Origin: Flavobacteriales bacterium UBA2426
GTDB lineage: Bacteria; Bacteroidota; Bacteroidia; Flavobacteriales_F; PHOS-HE28
Length of the DNA: 16,849 bases
Assembly: GCA_002342985.1 (NCBI GenBank)
Contig: DDRC01000043.1
Location: forward strand, 1 to 16,849
Direction: 5' to 3'
Shown: piece after piece, positions 5,124 through 13,504 of the stretch
Layout: each line of letters opens with the position of its first letter
Position numbering within the stretch: the stretch's first letter is position 1
Notes under the pieces: model-generated
What the model saw: the letters and a program-made list of their open reading frames with translations, nothing else
Database searches by the model: none
What the model was told of the DNA's origin: nothing
Program-made: the position numbers and the translations under genes

Positions 5124-7541
5124 ATGTGGCGCAACTACCTCCTCATCGCCTGGCGCACCCTGAAGCGCGACACCCTCTTTGCCGCGCTCAACATCATCGG
5201 CCTTGCCATCGGCGTGGCGGCCTGCCTGCTCATCCACATCTACGTGCAGGACGAGCTCAGCTTCGACGCGCACCACCGCAAGGCCGACCGCATCTACCGC
5301 ATCCAGGCCCACTACCAGTTCGGCGATGTGAAGGACGACTTCGGCATCACGCCCTTCCCCATCATGGAGGCCCTGCTGCGCGAGTACCCCGACATCGAGG
5401 CGGGCGTCTCGCTCTATCAGCTGGGGCAGACCACGCTCGAATACGAGGGCCGGAAGTTCGTGGCAGCCGACGGACACAATGCCGACACCAGCACCTTCCG
5501 CACCTTCGACTTCACCTTCACGCACGGCGGGCCCGATGCGCTCGATGAGCCGGACAACATCGTCATCATGCAGGAGATGGCCACGCGCATGTTCGGCGCG
5601 GAGGACCCCATCGGCAAGCTGGTGACGCGCAATGGACGCACCCTGAAGGTGGCCGGCGTCATCGACGGGCAGGCGGAGAACACCCACATCCCCATGGGCG
5701 TGTTCATGAGCCGGCTCGGCATGCCGCCGCAGGCGAAGGAGCAGCTGGCGCAGAGCTGGGGCAACAACAGCTGCTTCAACTACCTCGTGCTGGCGCCCGG
5801 CGTGGACGAGCACGCGTTCCAGGCCAAGATGGACGCCTTCGTCACGAAGTACATCATCCCGCAATGGGGCGGCGAGGAGTTCCAGGGCAGCATCCGCTTC
5901 AACCTGGAGCCCTTGCGCGAGGTGCACTTCAACAACGCGCTCATCTACGACACGCCGAAGAAGGGCAACAAGGCCTACGTCACGCTCTTCGCCATCGTGG
6001 CGGTGCTCATCCTGGCCATCGCCTGCATCAACTACATCAACATGAGCACCGCCGACGCCACCCGGCGCGCCAAGGAGGTGGCGCTGCGCAAGGTGTGCGG
6101 TGCGCAGCGCGGCCAGCTCGTGGCCCAGTTCATCGGCGGCAGCGTGCTGATCGCGCTCATCGGCATCGCGGTGGCCCTGGGGCTGCTCTGGCTGGCGCTG
6201 CCCGCGTTCAACAGCATCACCGGCAAGGCCATCGGCATGGGGGTGGTGCTGCGCGGGAGCTTCGTGGTCGTGCTGGCGCTCATCCTCATCGCCATCGGCG
6301 TGGTGGCGGGCAGCTACCCGGCCTTCTTCCTCTCGCGCTTCGCGCCGCAGCTGCTGCTGAAGGAGGGCGTGGCCGGCGGTGCCGGGCGCAACCGTGCGCG
6401 CAAGGTGCTCATGGGCGCTCAGTTCGCCATCGCGCTCTTCATGGTGGTGGGCACCCTCGCCGTGTTCGCCCAGTTGCACTGGCTGCGCAATACGGACATG
6501 GGCTTCCGCAAGGAGAACCTGCTCAGCATCGCCATGCCGCTGCCGCCCGGGCCGGATACGCTGGCGTGGGACAGGCTGCGGCCGGTGAAGGACGAGCTGC
6601 TGCGGCAGAGCTTCGTCACGGCCGCCTCCTTCACGCAGCACCTGCCCGGCCAGGGCAGCGGCCGCTGGGTGCTGAAGGCGAACACGCCCGAGGGCCGCAT
6701 CGACAAGCCCATGCCCACCATGAGCACCGATGCCGATTTCCCCGCGCTGCTCGGCGTGGAGCTCGCGGCCGGGCGCTACTTCGACCCCGCCATCCCCAGC
6801 GACCGCGAGAACGCCGTGATGGTGAACGAGAGCGCCGTGAAGGCCTTCGGCTGGCGTGATCCGCTGGCTGAGAAGATCTACGTCGGCGGCGACAGCGCCG
6901 ATCATGAGCTCACCGTCATCGGGGTGCTCAAGGACTTCCACTACACCAGCTTGCACACGCCGATCGAGCCGCTCGTGCTCTTCCAGAGCAGCCAGCGGTA
7001 CGGCGCGCAGCACCTGGTGCTGCGCCTGCAGCCGGGCGATGCGGGGCAGCAGCTCGCCACGCTGCAAGGGGAGTGGAAGCGGCTCTTCCCCGATGCCGAG
7101 TGGGAGGCCACCTTCCTCACCGACAGCATCGCGCAGCTCTACCAGGCCGAGGACAGGCTCTACCGCGTCTTCGCCGCCTTCGCCGTGCTCACCATCCTGC
7201 TCACGGTGATGGGCCTTTACGGCCTGGCCTACTTCACCGCGCGGCAGCGCACGCGCGAGATCGGCATCCGGCGCGTGATGGGCGCACCGCTGTTCGATAT
7301 CGTCCGGCGCCTCAACACCGAGTTCGTGGTGCTGCTGGGCCTGGCGCTCCTGGTGGCCTTCCCGCTGGCCTTCTACGCCATCGGCCGTTGGCTGGAGACC
7401 TTTGCCTACCACACCCGCATCTCGCCGCTGCTCTACGCGGCGGCCTTGCTCATCACCCTGCTCGTCACGGTGCTCACGGTATCGGTGCAGGCTTACAAGG
7501 CCGCGATGGCCGATCCCGTGAAGGCCCTGCGCTACGAGTGA
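5124..7541 (+). CDS. FtsX/MacB-type ABC transporter permease (duplicated form)
   Basis: The product has 805 residues and the usual length and architecture of Bacteroidota FtsX-like permeases. The N-terminus has the MWRNYLLIAWRTLKRD start typical of the group, then TM1 (about 17-38). A periplasmic MacB_PCD domain covers about 40-280. A first FtsX block of three helices spans about 284-402, with the cytoplasmic coupling segment RAKEVALRKVCGAQRGQL. A second half follows: TM at about 423-450, a second periplasmic domain to about 675, and a second FtsX block (679-805) with TREIGIRRVMGAP. The end DPVKALRYE is also typical. Such proteins work with a LolD/MacB-like ATPase in mechanotransmission, export or antimicrobial-peptide defence, rather than as classical transport channels. 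No ATPase, adaptor or regulator is adjacent, so the substrate is open. The ATG at 5124 is supported by the conserved N-terminus. Confidence 0.93.
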   Translation: MWRNYLLIAWRTLKRDTLFAALNIIGLAIGVAACLLIHIYVQDELSFDAHHRKADRIYRIQAHYQFGDVKDDFGITPFPIMEALLREYPDIEAGVSLYQLGQTTLEYEGRKFVAADGHNADTSTFRTFDFTFTHGGPDALDEPDNIVIMQEMATRMFGAEDPIGKLVTRNGRTLKVAGVIDGQAENTHIPMGVFMSRLGMPPQAKEQLAQSWGNNSCFNYLVLAPGVDEHAFQAKMDAFVTKYIIPQWGGEEFQGSIRFNLEPLREVHFNNALIYDTPKKGNKAYVTLFAIVAVLILAIACINYINMSTADATRRAKEVALRKVCGAQRGQLVAQFIGGSVLIALIGIAVALGLLWLALPAFNSITGKAIGMGVVLRGSFVVVLALILIAIGVVAGSYPAFFLSRFAPQLLLKEGVAGGAGRNRARKVLMGAQFAIALFMVVGTLAVFAQLHWLRNTDMGFRKENLLSIAMPLPPGPDTLAWDRLRPVKDELLRQSFVTAASFTQHLPGQGSGRWVLKANTPEGRIDKPMPTMSTDADFPALLGVELAAGRYFDPAIPSDRENAVMVNESAVKAFGWRDPLAEKIYVGGDSADHELTVIGVLKDFHYTSLHTPIEPLVLFQSSQRYGAQHLVLRLQPGDAGQQLATLQGEWKRLFPDAEWEATFLTDSIAQLYQAEDRLYRVFAAFAVLTILLTVMGLYGLAYFTARQRTREIGIRRVMGAPLFDIVRRLNTEFVVLLGLALLVAFPLAFYAIGRWLETFAYHTRISPLLYAAALLITLLVTVLTVSVQAYKAAMADPVKALRYE

Positions 7542-7577
7542 GCCGTCGCCCAGGGCCGGGGGAACGCTACTGCGATG

Positions 7578-7598
7578 GCGCCCTTGCGGTGAGGGCGC
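7578..7598. terminator. Hairpin between convergent genes
   Basis: GCGCCCT (7578-7584) and AGGGCGC (7592-7598) form a perfect 7-bp GC-rich stem with a 7-nt loop. It sits in the 90-bp gap between the permease stop (7541) and the stop of the minus-strand operon (7632). The position suggests a shared, bidirectional transcription end. Neither strand has a U-tract after the stem, so intrinsic termination is uncertain; it could instead be a 3'-end-stabilising hairpin. Confidence 0.4.
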
Positions 7599-7631
7599 TG
7601 CGGTCGAGCCCTTCGGCCGGCCCGCGCGCGG

Positions 7632-8549
7632 CTATTGCTTCACCACCCGAAGCGGAGCCTGCCGGCCCGATGCGGTGAGCGGCAAGAGCAAGTAGGTGCC
7701 GGCGGGCAGCATGCCGAGATCGATGGAGCCGTGGCCATCGACGCGGACCGTGGCCAGGCAGCGCCCTGCGATGTCGTGCACCGCGGCCCGTTGGCCGGGT
7801 CGCAGCCCAGGTACGGTGACGCTGCCCGCGGTGGGGTTGGGGAATGCGCGTGCGGCCTTCCCATCACGGGGATCATCCGGCATCGCCGTGGTGAGCGGCC
7901 CGCAGCCGAGCACCGCCCAATGCGCATCCCCTTGGGTGTAGGCTTGCAGGCAGCCGTACTCTTCGAATAGCTGGCAGAGGTAGCCGAAAAGGCCGGAGCT
8001 TGCACCGATGCCTTCGATGAGGTAGCGCCCGCCCGAGAGCACGAAGCGCCGGTGCGCGCGGCCGTTGAACCAGCTGGCATCGATGCTCGTGACGATGGGC
8101 GCGGCAGCGCAGTCGCCATACGTGCCGGATAACGTATCGCCAACCGCGAGGTTGAAGTCGTAGAGCAGGCGGGGATCACCCTCGCCGGGCAGCACCACCC
8201 ACCAACGGCCTTCAGCGCTGTCGGCCCGGAGGGCACCGGCATAGGCATCGATCGCCAGGGTGACCGGCGGCGGCGGCGGGTCGCCGAGCAGCGGTGCGAT
8301 GGTGGCCGTGCCCTGCCGCCGCAACCGCTTGTACAGCTGCCCCTGGATGGCGGTATCGCCTTGCACGGTGATGGTGAAGAGCAAGTGCTGCGCCTCCAGG
8401 CCCTCGAAGCGCCAGTGCTCCTCCGACCAGGCGGAGCTGTCGTTGAAGTGCAGCGGCTGGGCGTGCAGGGCGATGGGCATGAGGAGGTTGGCGATGCCGC
8501 CGAGGAAGCAGCCGGAGGATGTGCGTGCGGTCATGGTGCGTGGATTCAT
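7632..8549 (-). CDS. Secreted protein with T9SS type A C-terminal sorting domain
   Basis: The product has 305 residues. A signal peptide (about 1-30, ending ALHA) is followed by a beta-rich body of unknown function. This contains DFNLAVGDTL, then a WFNGRAHRRF strand and YLIEGIGASSGLFG (177-190), a motif pattern I associate with Bacteroidota secreted proteins. The C-terminal sorting domain (about 233-305) has FPNPTAGSVTV, a short Gly-containing turn, LPAGTYLL and a basic end RVVKQ. Such a domain directs export through the type IX secretion system and anchoring on, or release from, the cell surface. The gene is the last of the six-gene run and starts within the stop of the PD40 gene (ATGA at 8549-8546). 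Cys pairs around 192-200 and 216 may form disulfides. The biochemical role is unknown. Confidence 0.85.
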   Translation of the reverse strand: MNPRTMTARTSSGCFLGGIANLLMPIALHAQPLHFNDSSAWSEEHWRFEGLEAQHLLFTITVQGDTAIQGQLYKRLRRQGTATIAPLLGDPPPPPVTLAIDAYAGALRADSAEGRWWVVLPGEGDPRLLYDFNLAVGDTLSGTYGDCAAAPIVTSIDASWFNGRAHRRFVLSGGRYLIEGIGASSGLFGYLCQLFEEYGCLQAYTQGDAHWAVLGCGPLTTAMPDDPRDGKAARAFPNPTAGSVTVPGLRPGQRAAVHDIAGRCLATVRVDGHGSIDLGMLPAGTYLLLPLTASGRQAPLRVVKQ

Positions 8550-9451
8550 GGCAGTGCCAGGCGGCGGATGTCGATCGCGCCGTGGTGCCGCTTGTTGTAG
8601 ATCAGCGTTCGCCCATCGCGGCCGATGAAGGCGCGGCCGTCCTCCTCGCCCGGCCCGGCCTGCGTGATCGTCTCATCGCCGGAGCCATCGGGATGCACGC
8701 GGTGGATGCTGTGCTGCCCGCTGGCCATGGTGCTGTAGTAGATCCAGCGCCCATCGACGCTGTACATGGGCCAGCCATCGATCACCGTGGGGGTGCGTGT
8801 GAGGTTGTCCACCAGCCCGGTGCTGAGGTCGAGGATCACGACGTCGTCGCTGGTCGCGTCGTTGCGCAGCAGCACGATGCGCTCCATGCCGGGCGCATAG
8901 CGGGCGCAGGTCTCCTCCATCGGCGTGTCGGTGAGGCGCATCACCTGGCGGGTGCCCAGGTCGAGGCGGTACACATCCAGCGAGCCGTTGCCGCGCGTGC
9001 TGTTGAAGAGCAGGTAGCGGCCATCGGGGCTGAAGTAGGGGTGGATGTCGCGTGCGGGATCACTGGTCAGCCGCTCGAGCCCGGAGCCGTCCGTGCGCAT
9101 GCGGTAGACCTCCTCGTTGCCGTCGCGGTCGCTGACGAAGGCGATCCATTCGTTGTCCGCGCTCCAGTCCACGAAGTTGTTGTTGTGGGCGTCGTGCGTG
9201 ACGCGCTGCTGCGCACCGGTGGCGAGGTCCATGATGAAGAGCTGCCAGGTGCCCGTGCGGTTGCTCTGGTACAGGATGCGCCTCCCATCGGCGGAGAGCC
9301 GGGGATAGGCGTTCTCCACGCCGGGCTCGTGGAGCAGCAGGGTGTCCGTTGCCATCGCGTGCTGCGCGATGGAGGGTTCCGGCGGCGGCGGCACGCTCTG
9401 GCACGCTGCGCCGAGCAGGCAGAAGACGAGCGGAAGCGGGGTGTTCATCAT
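8546..9451 (-). CDS. TolB-like PD40 beta-propeller lipoprotein
   Basis: The product has 301 residues. A short hydrophobic signal ends at Cys17 in LLGAAC, a slightly irregular lipobox, and a Pro-rich spacer follows. The rest is a series of PD40/WD40-like units of about 40 residues, each with an 'S-x-D-G/N-x-x-I/L-x-F/Y-x-S' core and ending in a strand such as QLFIMDLATG or EVYRMRTDGSG. I count six, enough for one complete six-bladed propeller like the C-terminal domain of TolB. No catalytic domain is attached, whereas related propellers often precede a prolyl-oligopeptidase domain. It therefore probably acts as a binding or scaffold protein in the periplasm or at the outer membrane. The start at 9451 gives an ATGA overlap with the upstream hydrolase; ATG 9448 is an alternative. 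Confidence 0.88.
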   Translation of the reverse strand: MMNTPLPLVFCLLGAACQSVPPPPEPSIAQHAMATDTLLLHEPGVENAYPRLSADGRRILYQSNRTGTWQLFIMDLATGAQQRVTHDAHNNNFVDWSADNEWIAFVSDRDGNEEVYRMRTDGSGLERLTSDPARDIHPYFSPDGRYLLFNSTRGNGSLDVYRLDLGTRQVMRLTDTPMEETCARYAPGMERIVLLRNDATSDDVVILDLSTGLVDNLTRTPTVIDGWPMYSVDGRWIYYSTMASGQHSIHRVHPDGSGDETITQAGPGEEDGRAFIGRDGRTLIYNKRHHGAIDIRRLALP

Positions 9452-10869
9452 GGGGCACCGAGTTTCTTCAGCATCACCTTGGCGTTCTCGTTATGCGGAT
9501 CGAGCTCCAGCGAATGCTTGTAGTTCGCGATCGCCAGTTCGCGCCGACCTTGTTTCATGTAGCCCTCGGCAAGGCTGTCATACGGATCGGCCACCTCCGG
9601 GAATGCCTCCACGTTCAATTCGAACACGCACACGGCATCCTCCAGCCGTCCCTGGCCCATCAGCAGGTAGCCGAGCGAGTTGGCCGCTGCACCGTCCAAG
9701 GTGTACTCCGGGTCGCTGCGGTGCCGCCGGAAGAATGCCAAGGCCTGTTCGCGGCCCTCGTTCTTCAGGATCCGCGCGATCGCCTGTACCAAGGGCCGCT
9801 TCACGGGAGGGACCTCCCGTCCGTGGAGGATCCGCGCGATGCGCCCGGCCACGCCGTAGATGTCGTACATGCTCGTATTGGACAGCACCACGATGCAGCG
9901 GTCGTTCTCGATGAATCGGTACATCACCGTGGTGAAGCCCCGGTTGCCGCCATCGTGGTAGGCCACCGTGACGCTGTCCCGGCCGGGCACGAAGTAGCGC
10001 ATCACCATCCAGCCAAGGCCGAAGTCGCCGCGCACCGGCCTGATCCACGCGGCCTGCAGGTGGGTGGGCAGCAAGGTGCCGTTGCGCAAGGCACGGTCGT
10101 ACCGGAAGAGGTCCATCGTCGTGCTGGACACATGGCCGGAACCGATCACGGAGGAGGGATCGCGGTAGGCTTCACGGTCGTAGCTGGTCCAGGTGTTCAC
10201 GTAGCCCTGCGCCATGCGCGGCATCACACGCGGATCGTCCTCCGTGAAGCTGTCCACCATGCCCGCTGGCTCGAAGACCCGGGTCCGCAGCTGCTCGCTG
10301 AAGGGCTTCCCGGTCACGCGCTCCACGACCAGCGCGAGCGCGGAGTACCCGAGGTTGGAGTAGTGCGATGCGCTCCCGGGCTCGAACAGCAGGGGCTTGT
10401 CCAGGAAGAGGTCCACGAAGCGTTCCAGGGTGCGCGGCTGTTTGGCCACCACGCTGTCGAAACCGGGGATCACATGGTAATTGGGGATGCCGGAGGTGTG
10501 CGACAGCACATGGCGGAGGGTGATCCTCTCCGCGTGCTGCACCCGGTACGCGGGGATGTGCTTCACCAGCGGATCATCGAGCGAGAGCTTGCCTTCATGC
10601 GCGAGCTGCAGGATGAGCAGCGCGGTGAACTGCTTGCTGAGCGAGGCGAGCTTGTACCGGGATTCGACGGTATTGGGCACGTTCCACTCGCGGCTGGCCA
10701 GGCCGAAGGCCTTGTGGTAGATGACCTCGCCCCGGTCGGCCACGAGCACGGTGCCGCTGAATTCGGTGCGGTCCGCGATCACGCGCATCAGGGAATCGAT
10801 CCGCGCGTGCTGCGCGTGCAGCGCTTGCAGGATCAGGCAGAGGCCGGCGGTGATCGTCTGGCGCTTCAT
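9448..10869 (-). CDS. Serine hydrolase, class C beta-lactamase/PBP-like, with C-terminal TPR
   Basis: The product has 473 residues with a short signal peptide (about 1-19, ending LHAQ). The beta-lactamase-fold domain (about 22-350) carries SLSK (nucleophile Ser76, Lys79), Tyr-Ser-Asn at 170-172 and HDGGNRG (305-311) in the place of the KTG box. The family (AmpC, D-Ala-D-Ala peptidases, esterase EstB, FmtA-like proteins) works on peptidoglycan peptides, D-amino-acid peptides or esters. The His-x-Gly third box favours the esterase/peptidase side over a true antibiotic-hydrolysing lactamase. Residues about 385-465 form two TPR units (LGYLLMGQGRLEDAVCVF, then LAEGYMKQGRRELAIANYK), a protein-interaction module also found on other Bacteroidota homologues. 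Start and stop both overlap neighbours by ATGA, so it is embedded in the operon. Long open frame upstream of 10869 is antisense-type noise. Confidence 0.9.
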   Translation of the reverse strand: MKRQTITAGLCLILQALHAQHARIDSLMRVIADRTEFSGTVLVADRGEVIYHKAFGLASREWNVPNTVESRYKLASLSKQFTALLILQLAHEGKLSLDDPLVKHIPAYRVQHAERITLRHVLSHTSGIPNYHVIPGFDSVVAKQPRTLERFVDLFLDKPLLFEPGSASHYSNLGYSALALVVERVTGKPFSEQLRTRVFEPAGMVDSFTEDDPRVMPRMAQGYVNTWTSYDREAYRDPSSVIGSGHVSSTTMDLFRYDRALRNGTLLPTHLQAAWIRPVRGDFGLGWMVMRYFVPGRDSVTVAYHDGGNRGFTTVMYRFIENDRCIVVLSNTSMYDIYGVAGRIARILHGREVPPVKRPLVQAIARILKNEGREQALAFFRRHRSDPEYTLDGAAANSLGYLLMGQGRLEDAVCVFELNVEAFPEVADPYDSLAEGYMKQGRRELAIANYKHSLELDPHNENAKVMLKKLGAP

Positions 10870-12170
10870 GGTCCTTTGTGCAGGTGCGCCGCCAGCTGCT
10901 CCTCGATCACGGGCAGGGGCAGCATCCCCATCTCCAGGAAGGCGCGGTGGAAGCGTGCCGCATCGAAGCGCGGACCGAGCTCGGCGGCAAGCCGCTCGCG
11001 CAGCCGCTGGATGGCGTCGGCGCCCACCTTGTAGCTCAGCGCTTGGGCGGCCCAGTTGGTCACGCGCGTCACCTCGCGGTCGGCCAGTTCGGGCACCCCG
11101 GGGATGTGCTCCTCCCAATAGGTCAGCGCCTCCTGGCGCGACCAGCCGAGGCCGTGGATGCCCGCATCGAGCGCCACGCGCACCGAGCGCACCAGGTCCC
11201 ACTCCCATTTGCCGAGCTCCTGCAAGGGGTCTGCGTAGGCGCCGAGTTCCTGGCCGTAGTCCTCCACATAACAGGCCCAGCCCTCGAAGTTGCCCGGATA
11301 GAGCAGGTGGGCGCGCAGGTCGGTCGCCGCGGCGGCCTGGCGCAGGCTTGCTTGCAGGTGATGGCCGGGGATGGCCTCGTGCAGGTAGAGCCAGTCCAGC
11401 GCGCGGGCATCGAAGCGGCCGTTGTGGAAGTTGAATTGGAACACATCCGCGCCATAGGCGTTGTGCGCGCGCGAGAGGTAGATGCCGGGCGGGGTGTGCG
11501 GGCCGGCGTCGGGCCATTCCATGGGGTGGATGGGCGGCAGCTCCACGGCGCCCACGAATCCGGAAAGCCGCGTGCGCACCGTGCTGTCCAGCGCGGCGAA
11601 GCGCTGCAGCACCTCGGCCTTGTCCGTGATCCAGCCGCCTTGGGGCGCGGCACCGAGCAGCGCGCGCAGGCGCCCGATCGCCTGGTGGCAGCGCTCCGCC
11701 TCCGCCGCGCCGAAGGCCACCAGCTCCTGCGGCGTGCGCTCATAGCCGGTGAAGCGCCGCACCAGCAGCCGGTACCACTCCTGGTGGTCGGGGAGGCCGT
11801 GCACGCCGTGCGCGGGCATGGGCCGCCCGGCCTGCAGCCAGCGGCGCTCCACGGTGATGCGGTGCAGCTGGTGCGCCACCTCGAAGCGCGCCGTGGCGAG
11901 CAGCAGGCGCTCCTCGGCGGTGGCCCCTTCCGCGTGCGCACCGAGCAGCAGGCGCTGTTGCTCGCTGAAGAAGCGTTGCTGTGCCGCCAGCACGCTATCG
12001 GGCGGCACGGATGCCAGGCGCTCCCGCAGATCGAGCGCGAAGGGCTCGGGCGCCCATGCGGCATAGCCGGCGGTGAAGTCCTGCAGCAGCGCGTGCAGCG
12101 CGGTGCCGCCTTGGGCACGGCCCACCTGCGCCGCGCACACTCCGATCGCCAGGGCGAGCATCGCTCTCAT
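10866..12170 (-). CDS. DUF885 family putative metallohydrolase, compact form
   Basis: The product has 434 residues with a signal peptide (about 1-19, ending GRAQ). It belongs to the DUF885 family, a group related to M32-like zinc peptidases. Visible landmarks are the putative metal motif HEAIPGHH (264-271), the downstream EGWACYVED (296-304) with a likely ligand or catalytic Glu, and the C-terminal ALSYKVG (377-383) and LPLPVIEEQL. Typical DUF885 proteins are about 550-600 residues, so this one lacks roughly 120-150, mostly in the N-terminal half; the catalytic half seems complete. Starting at 12170 gives an ATGA overlap with the hydrolase upstream. The much longer open frame beyond 12170 lies antisense or out of frame to a confident gene and shows no homology-like features. 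Peptide or dipeptide hydrolysis is expected from the family, not shown. Confidence 0.88.
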   Translation of the reverse strand: MRAMLALAIGVCAAQVGRAQGGTALHALLQDFTAGYAAWAPEPFALDLRERLASVPPDSVLAAQQRFFSEQQRLLLGAHAEGATAEERLLLATARFEVAHQLHRITVERRWLQAGRPMPAHGVHGLPDHQEWYRLLVRRFTGYERTPQELVAFGAAEAERCHQAIGRLRALLGAAPQGGWITDKAEVLQRFAALDSTVRTRLSGFVGAVELPPIHPMEWPDAGPHTPPGIYLSRAHNAYGADVFQFNFHNGRFDARALDWLYLHEAIPGHHLQASLRQAAAATDLRAHLLYPGNFEGWACYVEDYGQELGAYADPLQELGKWEWDLVRSVRVALDAGIHGLGWSRQEALTYWEEHIPGVPELADREVTRVTNWAAQALSYKVGADAIQRLRERLAAELGPRFDAARFHRAFLEMGMLPLPVIEEQLAAHLHKGP

Positions 12171-13501
12171 CGCACGCGCGGCATCCATTCCGTTACCGCG
12201 CGGCCCACCAGCTGCTGGTACGGCCCGCTGCCCGCCACGGCGGCCTTGAAGTCGTCGGCCTGGTGCATGCCGTGGTCGGCATCGGGCACCACCTGGAAGG
12301 TGACGCTGCCGGGGTGCGCGGCCTCGATGAGGCCGCGCAGCAGTTCGTGGTCGTGCCGGGCGGCGATGTAGTCGGCCTCGCCCCAGAGGAGCAGGGTCCT
12401 GCCCCGGAAGCCCTTCCATGCCGCCGGGATGCTCAGCGCATAGAGCTCGTCGTTGTAAGCGCGGGCACGGACATCGAAGATGCCGGCGTATTCGGCGCAT
12501 ACCGGCTTCCGGGCGGCGGCCTGCGCGGAGCTGAGGCGGTCGGCGAAGTACCAGGCGGCGCATTCGCCGAAGTCCTTGATGAAGGCATCGGTGCGCTCGG
12601 CATCCCATCCGTAGGCCTCGCCGATGGTGCGCCGCGTCTTCAGCAGGTGCTCCAGGAAGTTGCTGCCGATGGTGCCGTAGGCCACGATGCGCTGCACCGG
12701 CGTGCGCTGCGCCACCAGCGGTGCGAAGACCCCGCCCATGCTGTGGCCGATGATGGTGACGCTGCTGCTGTCGATGTCGGCGCGCCGCTTCAGCTGGGCG
12801 ATCATCTCGGCGTAGCCCGTCATCTCATGCATGAAGCTCACCTCGCCGCAGGCGGTGCTGGAGCGCGCGGCATCGCCCATGCCGGGCTTCTCCAGCCGGG
12901 CGCAGGCGTAGCCCATGCGGCTGAGCGCGTTGAGCAGCTGCACCTCGCTCCGTGCGGTATCCAGCGGGGAGTCGAGGGAATAGCACCCGATGCCGCCGAT
13001 GAAGGCCACCAGCGGGGCCTTGTCCGGCTGGCGCGTGCGCGGCCGGGTGAGGATGGCGCGCTGCACGCCGTTCACGGTGGCGTGCGCGGTGTATTCCACG
13101 CGCAGGTCGGGGTAGCGCTCCTCGGGCCATCCGCGCAGCGTCATGCTGCCGGCGAGGGGCTTCCGGTCCCGCAGCAGGCGGTAGGCGAGGGTGCTGCCGC
13201 TCTGGTGCTGCGCCAGGGCCACGAGCACTTCATCGGGACTGGCCACCGGCTGTCCGCCCAGCTCCGTCAGCAGGTCGCCGCGCTGCCAGCCGGCGGCCTC
13301 GCCCGAACCGCCGGGCAGCACCTCGGCCACCAGCACGCCGGGCGTGGCGCCTACGCCCATGATGCGGCGCAGGTCGTCCGTCACCCGCTCCATGCGGATG
13401 CCGAGGAAGACGCGGCGCGGCAGCTGCTGCCCGGTGCAGGCGTTGGCGCCGAGTAGCATGAGCAGGGCCGGCAGGAGGAAGGGCAGGGAGCGGTGGCGCA
13501 T
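12167..13501 (-). CDS. Exported PDZ domain-alpha/beta hydrolase
   Basis: The product has 444 residues. The N-terminal signal ends in LGANAC, so Cys22 could be a lipidation site, although the -2/-3 residues are atypical. A PDZ domain (about 30-115) shows the carboxylate loop RVFLGIRM, LVAEVLPGGSGEAAGW and GDLLTELGGQPV, as in HtrA or Ctp proteases. An alpha/beta-hydrolase domain follows (about 145-440). Its nucleophile elbow is GHSMGG (Ser254), and Asp377 in GEADY and His410 in DADHGM complete a plausible triad. The oxyanion strand is FIGGIGCYS. Substrates of this fold are esters, thioesters or peptides. A PDZ tethered to it suggests recognition of protein C-termini or partner docking. The gene begins 3 bp after the stop of the T9SS gene upstream and overlaps DUF885 by ATGA. 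Confidence 0.9.
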   Translation of the reverse strand: MRHRSLPFLLPALLMLLGANACTGQQLPRRVFLGIRMERVTDDLRRIMGVGATPGVLVAEVLPGGSGEAAGWQRGDLLTELGGQPVASPDEVLVALAQHQSGSTLAYRLLRDRKPLAGSMTLRGWPEERYPDLRVEYTAHATVNGVQRAILTRPRTRQPDKAPLVAFIGGIGCYSLDSPLDTARSEVQLLNALSRMGYACARLEKPGMGDAARSSTACGEVSFMHEMTGYAEMIAQLKRRADIDSSSVTIIGHSMGGVFAPLVAQRTPVQRIVAYGTIGSNFLEHLLKTRRTIGEAYGWDAERTDAFIKDFGECAAWYFADRLSSAQAAARKPVCAEYAGIFDVRARAYNDELYALSIPAAWKGFRGRTLLLWGEADYIAARHDHELLRGLIEAAHPGSVTFQVVPDADHGMHQADDFKAAVAGSGPYQQLVGRAVTEWMPRVR

Positions 13502-13504
13502 GAT

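Noticed and set aside
5073..7412. 779-codon open frame antisense to the ABC permease
   Set aside because: Same reason: biased composition (His, Glu, Arg, Val), no signal or domain, and the plus-strand permease is unambiguous.
10870..11517. N-terminal extension of the beta-lactamase-like frame up to 11517
   Set aside because: The extension is Arg/Pro/Ala-rich, overlaps the DUF885 gene out of frame and would bury the signal peptide that starts at 10869.
9349..12371. Long plus-strand open frames (9349-11034 and 10878-12371) opposite the hydrolase genes
   Set aside because: They are antisense shadows of genes with clear active sites and stop/start overlaps.
12171..12608. N-terminal extension of the DUF885 frame up to 12608
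   Set aside because: It overlaps the alpha/beta-hydrolase coding sequence and has Arg/Cys-rich out-of-frame composition; the ATGA start at 12170 gives a proper signal peptide.
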